Below are positions 15,493 through 19,628 of a stretch of 19,628 nt of DNA, piece after piece. The DNA is taken from NCBI GenBank assembly GCA_964484395.1, contig CAZAFM010000040.1:1-19628 (forward strand). The letters are read 5' to 3'. The first letter of the stretch is position 1. Each line of letters opens with the position of its first letter. The DNA is from CAZAFM01 sp964484395 (GTDB lineage: Bacteria > Campylobacterota > Campylobacteria > Campylobacterales > CAZAFM01). The notes beneath the pieces are model-generated. The model saw only the letters and a program-made list of their open reading frames with translations. It made no database searches and had not been told where the DNA came from. Both the position numbers and the translations under genes were made by a program.

Positions 15493-15761
15493 GTTTAAAG
15501 CTTTTTCGGACAAAAACATTTTTAAAAGAGTATAAAAAGTTAAATATGAGCGACCAACATTATTCTAAATATGTTGAATATGTTACCTCTTTGTTAAAAG
15601 AACAAACTCTTCCACCTGAAGCACTTGACCATAATTTAAAAGGTGAATATAAAAATCACAAAGAGTTTCATATTAGTGGAGATTTGTTAGTTATTTATAC
15701 TATAGAAGATGGATTTGTAAAACTTATTAGAATTGGAACTCACGCACAACTTTTTGAATAA
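15489..15761 (+). CDS. yafQ: YafQ-family mRNA interferase toxin
   Basis: A RelE-fold ribosome-dependent endoribonuclease of 90 residues. The catalytic residues of E. coli YafQ (His50, His63, Asp67, His87) have counterparts at a constant offset of two: His48 in LDHNLKG, His61 in FHISGD, Asp65 in the same segment, and His85 in GTHAQLF. It is therefore expected to be active. The GTG at 15489 overlaps the dinJ stop. With an intact antitoxin, promoter and operator this is the best-preserved TA locus in the window. Confidence 0.9.
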   Translation: MSLKLFRTKTFLKEYKKLNMSDQHYSKYVEYVTSLLKEQTLPPEALDHNLKGEYKNHKEFHISGDLLVIYTIEDGFVKLIRIGTHAQLFE

Positions 15762-15771
15762 ATCATTAAGC

Positions 15772-15897
15772 TTACATAAATCCAAGATTAATGCAACCAA
15801 TAGCATCTCCACCATCACAAGCTTCTTTTGCCTCCTCAAATGTGACAGCAAATAAACCAACACTCACCAAAAGCAAGACTGCTAGTATCTTTTTCAT
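15772..15897 (-). CDS. Exported 41-residue stub of a Sel1/Hcp-like repeat protein
   Basis: The product begins MKKILAVLLLVSVGLFAVTF, a clear signal peptide, followed by EEAKEACDGGDAIGCINLGFM and a stop. ACDGGDAIGC-NLG-M is the first half of a Sel1-like repeat as in the Helicobacter cysteine-rich (Hcp) proteins. There the motif normally continues Y-x-x-G and repeats every 36 residues. Here the frame stops at TAA 15772-15774 after half a repeat. A ribosome site (GGGAGA) precedes the ATG, so it could be expressed. It is most likely the 5' remnant of a longer Sel1 gene cut off by the TA insertion on its 3' side; the alternative is a true micro-secreted peptide. Confidence 0.6.
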   Translation of the reverse strand: MKKILAVLLLVSVGLFAVTFEEAKEACDGGDAIGCINLGFM

Positions 15898-16010
15898 ATC
15901 TCTCTCCCACTATTTGAAGCATATAGTTCAGTCTTACACATCAAGTTAAACAATGAGGTGTAAAAATTGCTTAAACCATAAGAAAAACTCATGGCAGAGG
16001 ATTTCTTATA

Positions 16011-16145
16011 GAAGAGAAGATTATAAAGGTATTTTGTTTAGTTGATGATTTATTGAAACTAATGGATATAAGAGATGATATTCGTTCAAAAAAAGATATA
16101 TTAAGAAAAATTCAACAACAAAAACGCTTTGGAGAAAGTATATGA
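16011..16145 (+). pseudogene. Probable transposase N-terminal remnant
   Basis: The plus frame reads EEKIIKVFCLVDDLLKLMDI, then RDDIRSKKDILRKIQQQKR, and stops at TGA 16143-16145. An N-terminal helix of the type I-x-x-(I/V)-F-C-L-V-D-(D/E)-x-x-K is typical of IS982-like and related DDE transposases. The match breaks down after RDDIRSK, where S-(D/E)-(S/A)-E-V would be expected. There is no catalytic DDE region. The 15898-16317 stretch otherwise contains a second short coding-like segment ending at TAA 16255-16257 (ALEKVYEQLFSAKVAINPSK) that I cannot assign, and a hairpin. I read the whole as decayed mobile-element DNA, with modest confidence. Confidence 0.4.
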
Positions 16146-16240
16146 GCAGTTGTTTTCAGCTAAAGTTGCCATAAACCCATCAAAATCGCAAACTTTCCAA
16201 ACAGAGGACAATTTTAAGAGTTTGGTTAAATCAGTCTTCT

Positions 16241-16266
16241 GCACCACTCTTTCTTAAAAGTGGTGC
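16241..16266. repeat. Perfect 8-bp inverted repeat in the decayed region
   Basis: GCACCACT (16241-16248) and AGTGGTGC (16259-16266) flank a 10-base loop. It is more GC-rich than its surroundings and has no T-tract after it on the plus strand, so it is a poor terminator. It could be a terminal-repeat relic of the neighbouring transposase remnant or a structured RNA element. Confidence 0.5.
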
Positions 16267-16317
16267 GAAATGGCGACTATCTAGATTGAATGAAGATTTT
16301 TAAAGATACTTTAGACT

Positions 16318-16345
16318 TTGATATTGTTATCATTTATGATATACT
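16318..16345 (+). promoter_or_regulatory. Promoter and operator of higBA
   Basis: TTGATA (16318-16323), a 16-base spacer, and TATACT (16340-16345) preceded by TGA. A perfect palindrome with 6-bp arms, TATCATTTATGATA (16328-16341), covers the spacer and the start of the -10, fitting autoregulation by the HigA antitoxin. The expected transcription start is at or within one or two bases of the higB ATG at 16352. Confidence 0.6.
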
Positions 16346-16351
16346 ACTCCA

Positions 16352-16681
16352 ATGAAATGGCAAATAGAGTTCTACAATGAAACAGTTAAAAATGAAACAC
16401 ACTCTTTTCCTAAAAAGATACTAGCAAAGCTATTACATATTTTTGATCTATTAGAAGAGTTTGGTCATAAACTAGGAAAACCATATATAGACTCATTTGG
16501 TGATGGTTTGTTTGAGATAAGAGCAAAAGGACAGGAAGGAATAGGAAGAAGTCTTTTTTGCTATATGAGTGATAAGAGAATTGTGATTTTGCACTCTTTT
16601 GTGAAGAAGTCTCAAAAGACACCCAAAAAAGAGCTTCAGATAGCTCTAAAACGCAAAAAGGAACTAGAAAATGAAAAATGA
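16352..16681 (+). CDS. higB: HigB-type (RelE/ParE-superfamily, Gp49-like) toxin
   Basis: The 109-residue basic product has the Gp49/HigB pattern: an N-terminal strand WQIEFYNETV, a helix with LLEEFGHKLGKPYIDSFGDGLFEIRAK, a central strand GRSLFCYMSDKRIVILHSFVKKSQKTP, and a C-terminal Lys/Arg-rich helix. Such toxins cleave mRNA on the ribosome. The toxin gene precedes the antitoxin gene and overlaps it by 11 bases, the normal higBA order. The ATG has no recognisable ribosome site and lies where the predicted transcript starts, so translation may be leaderless. Confidence 0.88.
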   Translation: MKWQIEFYNETVKNETHSFPKKILAKLLHIFDLLEEFGHKLGKPYIDSFGDGLFEIRAKGQEGIGRSLFCYMSDKRIVILHSFVKKSQKTPKKELQIALKRKKELENEK

Positions 16682-16964
16682 TAGACCTAGCTATAAAGAC
16701 TTTAAAAAAGAAGCCTTAAAAAACCCAGAGCTAAAAGCTGAATATGAGGCACTAAAACCTATCTATAACCTAAAAAAGCAGATGATAAAAGCAAGGATAG
16801 AAGCAAACCTCACTCAAGAAGATGTAGCCCAAAAGCTACACACCAGAAAAAGCAATATCTCAAGGCTCGAAAGCCTAAATGCTAAGCACCTACCAAACCT
16901 CGGTACACTAATGCAATATGCTGAAGCAGTGGGATGGGAGCTAGAGGTTACATTCAAGAAATAA
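16671..16964 (+). CDS. higA: HigA-type XRE-family antitoxin
   Basis: The 97-residue product has a basic N-terminal helix region and a Cro/C1 helix-turn-helix: KARIEANLTQEDVAQKLHTR (about residues 41-60), then KSNISRLESLNAKHLPNLGTL (61-81). The end is MQYAEAVGWELEVTFKK, the usual ending of antitoxins paired with Gp49-like HigB toxins. It overlaps higB by 11 bases; AAAAAGGAACT upstream acts as ribosome site. It should neutralise HigB and bind the palindrome upstream of higB. Confidence 0.9.
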   Translation: MKNDRPSYKDFKKEALKNPELKAEYEALKPIYNLKKQMIKARIEANLTQEDVAQKLHTRKSNISRLESLNAKHLPNLGTLMQYAEAVGWELEVTFKK

Positions 16965-16988
16965 CATCTAGCTGAATCAAATTCCCCA

Positions 16989-17020
16989 AAGTTGACAACT
17001 TGTCTATGAAAGTATACAAT
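16989..17020 (+). promoter_or_regulatory. Strong promoter with operator in front of phd
   Basis: TTGACA (16992-16997) is a perfect -35, 17 bases from TACAAT (17015-17020). The perfect palindrome AAGTTGACAACTT (16989-17001) covers the -35, a likely site for Phd autorepression. AGGAG at 17039-17043 is the ribosome site for the ATG at 17052. Confidence 0.7.
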
Positions 17021-17051
17021 ACATAAAATCTAGAAACTAGGAGCATTACAG

Positions 17052-17300
17052 ATGCAATCTATTCAAGTTGGAAAATTTAAATCTGACTTTTCAAGTATTC
17101 TAAATAGAGTAGAGACTTTGGGTGAAAAATATGTCATAGAGTATGGGAAAAAACACAAAAAAGTAGCGATGCTAGTTCCCTATGTAGAAGAGAAAAAAGT
17201 CAGGAAATTTGAACAGCTAAAAGGCAAAATAAAAATACCTGATAATTTTGATGATGAATCGATTGAAATCAATGAGATGTTTCATACTACTAGATTTTGA
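17052..17300 (+). CDS. Phd/YefM-family antitoxin
   Basis: The 82-residue product begins MQSIQVGKFKSDFSSILNRVE and continues GEKYVIEYGKKHKKVAMLVPY. This is the Phd/YefM DNA-binding N-terminal fold, with an acidic toxin-binding tail (IPDNFDDESIEINEMF). It looks full-length. Its 3' end overlaps the start of the adjacent PIN toxin gene, which carries a large internal deletion, so the antitoxin now stands without a working partner. Its strong promoter and operator are preserved. Confidence 0.85.
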   Translation: MQSIQVGKFKSDFSSILNRVETLGEKYVIEYGKKHKKVAMLVPYVEEKKVRKFEQLKGKIKIPDNFDDESIEINEMFHTTRF

Positions 17301-17448
17301 TGGCAAGAGTGCAATCACTTTAGGCTTACTTCCTTTTCATCACAAAGACCCCTTTGATAGGATGATAATATCACAAGCAATATCCAAAAACTACAAACTA
17401 ATAAGTCTTGATAGAAAATTTATAAAATATGACTGCGAGTTGTTATGA
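17272..17448 (+). pseudogene. VapC-type PIN toxin with an internal deletion
   Basis: The frame starts at ATG 17272 within phd and gives 58 residues, against about 130 for the family. Residues 1-8, MRCFILLD, match the VapC N-terminus (M-R-x-L-L-D-T-H), including the first catalytic Asp. Residues from KSAITLGLLPFHHKDPFDRM to the end match the family C-terminus (LP--H-DPFDR--I-QA---L--I--D--F). About 70 codons between them, with the central acidic residues, are missing, so the toxin should be inactive. The stop overlaps the ATG of the next gene. Confidence 0.8.
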
Positions 17449-17765
17449 TTTTATCAAGAGTATTATACACAACTGGACTCCTACTGATAGCTATAGGACT
17501 ACTACCATTTTTCTCTATGCTACTATCTGAGCTAATAGGAGTGCTCCTAGGATGCTCCATAGATGAGTCAAGTGCTAGCTCTTGCTATTTTCTAGGTAAA
17601 AATGTTGGTAGTATGCTTTATGATATGTATATATTTGGATGGGCTATGGGACTTACTCTTCCTATAGCTCTGCTTGGTTTTATAGTTATTGCTCTTACTT
17701 TTATCTACTCCATGACAAAAAAACTTTTTAAACTTTACAAAAGGATGGTAGCTAGGAAGGAATGA
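17445..17765 (+). CDS. Small inner-membrane protein with conserved GC...C...LY.M..GW pattern, uncharacterised
   Basis: The 106-residue product has two or three hydrophobic helices (about residues 8-35 and 62-92) around a short loop, LGCSIDESSASSCYFLGKNVGSMLYDMYIFGWAM. From memory this G-C-x-(L/I)-(D/N)-E...C...G-x-x-(I/V)-G-x-x-L-Y-x-M-x-x-x-G-W pattern occurs in a widespread family of small uncharacterised membrane proteins. The two Cys could form a periplasmic disulfide. The C-terminus is basic (KKLFKLYKRMVARKE). The ATG overlaps the stop of the VapC remnant, and its own TGA overlaps the ATG of the next, frameshifted gene. Function unknown. Confidence 0.7.
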   Translation: MILSRVLYTTGLLLIAIGLLPFFSMLLSELIGVLLGCSIDESSASSCYFLGKNVGSMLYDMYIFGWAMGLTLPIALLGFIVIALTFIYSMTKKLFKLYKRMVARKE

Positions 17766-18048
17766 AAACAGCTTCATAGCCCATCTCAAACGATGGAAAC
17801 TATTCATACTTCTAGCCCCTACTCTTCTAGGGGGAGTTAGTATGATATATATACTTGGATTTGGCAAATCCATAGAAGATATACAGGAATATATAGGTGG
17901 TGTGCTTATAGCTGCGATTATGGTTGCTCTAAACTACAACTCAAATATATTTGCAAAAATAGCGATGTATATAGTATCTGCCATCTCCATTAGCTCTATA
18001 TACCTAGTCATCTTAATAATAACTCTAGCCATAGGTGAGGAGCTATAG
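17762..18048 (+). pseudogene. Small membrane protein gene with an apparent one-base deletion near its start
   Basis: ATG 17762 overlaps the stop of the upstream gene as ATGA and has AAGGAAGGA before it, an excellent start. As written it stops after five codons (MKTAS). Adding one A to the AAAA run at 17765-17768 gives MKNSFIAHLKRWKLFILLAP and stays open to TAG 18046-18048, about 95 residues. That product has three hydrophobic helices. The intact remainder is still open from ATG 17842 (68 residues), but that start has no good ribosome site. So either this is a real frameshift or a homopolymer error. No family is recognised. It sits directly before the exported protein at 18049 in an apparent operon. 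Confidence 0.6.
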
Positions 18049-18876
18049 ATGAAACTAACAAAACTCTGCATAATACTTTTGGCAATACTTCCACCCTCAA
18101 ACCTAGTTGCACTAGATATCAAAACAAGCTTTGATACCTCATACTATGAAAAATACAACACAGAAACAAAGCAACTCTCAGAGAGTTCTTATGCTAAAAA
18201 TATAGACTTTTTTATAGATAGTGGTAGACTTAGTGCTGATGGGGTTTACTACACACTTAGTGGTGTCTTGGAAGTAAACCTTAGTCAAGAAGCACTAAAA
18301 GAGTATGACCTACAAACAGTAGTCATAGAGATAGATAACAACCACTACAAAGCAAAGCCATCTTTTAAAAAGCTTTTCTTCACAGCTAGTGGCAAAAAGG
18401 GTAGCTTTGGATATAGTTCAAGTAGAGAGATCATACTAGTATATGTCCCCTACCTAGATAGGATAAAAGTGCTTGGCTCTATATCACAAGGTCAGTATAT
18501 AGAAGAGAGTAGCTATAAAACATACAGCATAGATGCAAAAAGAGAAGCCAAGAAAGAGGTACTTATAAAAACTCTAAAACTACTAGGATGCCAAAATCCA
18601 AGAGAGTGTGATGTAAAAAGCAATAGAGATGGAGATAACTACTTCTACAAAAATGACAAACTCATAGGTGTAACGCAAAACTTTGGAGATGAGAAGATAC
18701 TTACACGACAAACTCCACAGGGCAGAAAAAAGCTAGCAACTATAAAAATCTACCGAAACAAAATCATCATGGAAGATAGAAGAGGAGATATACTACTCTC
18801 CTCTAAGGGCTCAAAAAAGATAAAAATAGCCCTAAAAGAACTCAACTACAACATAGGACTTGAAGTGAGCAACTAA
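18049..18876 (+). CDS. Exported protein, unrecognised
   Basis: The 275-residue product begins with a signal peptide (MKLTKLCIILLAILPPSNLVALD, cleavage near residue 21). The mature part is rich in beta-strand-like alternation, Tyr, Ser and Lys, with one Cys pair (GCQNPREC, about residues 187-194) that could form a periplasmic disulfide. No family is recognised. The ATG follows the stop of the upstream membrane gene directly and has GAGGAG seven bases upstream, so it ends a three-gene unit beginning at 17445. Codons resemble those of resident genes (many CTA), so it may be native rather than acquired. Confidence 0.75.
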   Translation: MKLTKLCIILLAILPPSNLVALDIKTSFDTSYYEKYNTETKQLSESSYAKNIDFFIDSGRLSADGVYYTLSGVLEVNLSQEALKEYDLQTVVIEIDNNHYKAKPSFKKLFFTASGKKGSFGYSSSREIILVYVPYLDRIKVLGSISQGQYIEESSYKTYSIDAKREAKKEVLIKTLKLLGCQNPRECDVKSNRDGDNYFYKNDKLIGVTQNFGDEKILTRQTPQGRKKLATIKIYRNKIIMEDRRGDILLSSKGSKKIKIALKELNYNIGLEVSN

Positions 18877-18904
18877 TACTACTTACCTTTCATAATGGTA
18901 CATT

Positions 18905-19300
18905 TTATCTAGTCTTAACATCCATAATCCAATCAGGTGTGACAGTGCTTACCTTATCCCCCTCCCCTTCTAATATCTCTTGAGAGACTTGTAGGAGGTT
19001 TTTGCTTGATGTGTTTTTAAAGACACTCCAGAGGACGCTTTTTTTAACAAACTTCACTCCATACTTTGACTCAAAGCTAGCTATGTTTGGCTCCTCTTTG
19101 AAGCTAACTAGTATATTTCCACTTCCTTTTTTAACCTGACCATTTGATAGAGTGAAACTATCACCTTCTACTGAGACTACTTTATAGTCTATACTCTTAC
19201 CATTTACTAACACTTCATACTTCTCTACGCTCTCTTGCTTATCTGCCATAGCCAAGCTACTTCCTAGAATCAACAAAGCCAAAACTACTATCTTAAACAT
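18905..19300 (-). CDS. Exported free-standing subtilase-propeptide-like protein, probable chaperone/inhibitor of the adjacent protease
   Basis: The 131-residue product has a signal peptide (MFKIVVLALLILGSSLAMA) and a mature region that looks like the prodomain of an S8 protease. It has a strand, NILVSFKEEPN; a helix, IASFESKYGV; a strand, KSVLWSVFKN; a helix, LLQVSQEILEGEG; and the end VSTVTPDWIMDVKTR, like the P-D-(Y/W)-I/V end of an inhibitor-I9/fervidolysin-type propeptide. The ATG has AGGAG seven bases upstream and starts nine bases after the P-domain protease ends, so both are made together. In Aeromonas sobria a separate ORF2 encoded right after the kexin-like protease folds that enzyme in trans. 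This gene has the same place and size class. Homology to ORF2 itself is not shown, so function is inferred. Confidence 0.6.
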   Translation of the reverse strand: MFKIVVLALLILGSSLAMADKQESVEKYEVLVNGKSIDYKVVSVEGDSFTLSNGQVKKGSGNILVSFKEEPNIASFESKYGVKFVKKSVLWSVFKNTSSKNLLQVSQEILEGEGDKVSTVTPDWIMDVKTR

Positions 19301-19309
19301 ATCAAACTC

Positions 19310-19628
19310 CTATCTTCCATATATTTCAAAACCGATATTTCTAAAACTAATCTGTTCACTCTGACTTGTGTTTTTGATAGATAGCTTCCACACTCCTCTT
19401 GAACTCTCATCCAAAAATCCAGCCACTCCAAATCTCATGCTATCTCTAAAGTCAATATATGGCTCAACTAGGTTTTTGATAATTGGCATTGTAGTTCCTG
19501 AAGGAGAGGTTAGCTCCATGTCTAGAGACTCACTACCTGCTGCGATTGTATCTATATCATGCCAGATATATATGTACTCTGTTTTTAGGTTTTTAGCTAT
19601 ACTAAACTCTTCAACTACAGATGAGTTA
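19310..19628 (-). CDS. C-terminal P-domain of a subtilisin/kexin-like serine protease (partial)
   Basis: The frame is open from the right window edge to TAG 19310-19312, giving 105 residues. The segment reads FSIAKNLKTEYIYIWHDID, SLDMELTSPSGT and GVAGFLDESSRGVWKLSIKN, ending ISFRNIGFEIYGR. This is a P/Homo B domain: a jelly-roll with L-x-S-P-S-G-T, G-x-W-x-L-x-(I/V)-x-(D/N) and a closing strand ending in G. P-domains stabilise kexin- and furin-type S8 proteases. The catalytic domain lies outside the window, so protease identity is inferred from the P-domain and from the propeptide-like gene that follows nine bases later. An internal ATG at 19519 is not a real start. Confidence 0.75.
   Translation of the reverse strand, partial: NSSVVEEFSIAKNLKTEYIYIWHDIDTIAAGSESLDMELTSPSGTTMPIIKNLVEPYIDFRDSMRFGVAGFLDESSRGVWKLSIKNTSQSEQISFRNIGFEIYGR

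Noticed and set aside
16241..16266. The 8-bp hairpin as a rho-independent terminator
   Set aside because: There is no T-tract on the plus strand after the stem, and the nearest upstream plus-strand gene ends about 480 bases earlier.
17592..17873. A 93-codon minus-strand frame across the small membrane genes
   Set aside because: It runs antisense to two overlapping plus-strand genes with good start signals and has no recognisable content.
1..19628. CRISPR arrays, tRNA or rRNA genes and attachment sites at a tRNA
   Set aside because: I found no regularly spaced repeats, cloverleaf-like segments or rRNA sequence in any gap; the only repeats seen are the 12-mer pair and short inverted repeats.

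Overview
The window is low-GC DNA, strongly biased to A/T-ending codons. Its housekeeping genes (uvrA, a CCA-adding enzyme, crcB, a TauE-type exporter and a REC-PAS-PAS-HD-GYP regulator) look like those of a sulfur-oxidising Campylobacterota (epsilonproteobacterium). That placement is an inference from family resemblance and codon style; no rRNA or tRNA gene is present to confirm it.

Bases 1-5860 form an accessory block that is even more AT-rich. A minus-strand operon of four tightly packed genes encodes, in order of transcription, a YaaA/DUF6884-like protein, a DGQQR (DpdB-like) protein, a tRNA-guanine-transglycosylase homologue of the DpdA type, and a second DGQQR protein. A third, more diverged DGQHR protein lies convergently on the plus strand behind a partial gene with an HNH-like Cys cluster. 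DpdA and DpdB are the known machinery that inserts 7-deazaguanine bases into DNA, so this looks like a compact, unusually arranged relative of the Dpd DNA-modification system. No preQ0-synthesis or restriction genes are visible in the window. The block ends beside debris: the last residues of a GGDEF protein, an RHH antitoxin, the last residues of a PIN toxin, and a 12-bp direct repeat.

Bases 6426-14105 are ordinary chromosome. crcB, the HD-GYP regulator, uvrA and a TauE/SafE exporter run on the minus strand. They are divergent from a YkgJ-type cysteine-cluster protein translationally coupled to the CCA-adding enzyme. The last 15 residues of the CCA enzyme look out of frame and overlap a small membrane protein.

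Bases 14056-18876 are a patchwork: small unrecognised membrane proteins, three toxin-antitoxin loci (DinJ-YafQ, HigBA, and Phd with an internally deleted VapC), a Sel1/Hcp-like stub, a probable transposase remnant, and another small membrane gene with a probable one-base frameshift. Three of these TA or mobile elements are visibly broken, so the region is a site of repeated insertion and decay.

Bases 18905-19628 (minus strand) hold the C-terminal P-domain of a subtilisin-like protease that runs off the window. Nine bases downstream of it is a small exported protein resembling a free-standing subtilase propeptide. This arrangement recalls the Aeromonas sobria serine protease with its separate ORF2 chaperone.
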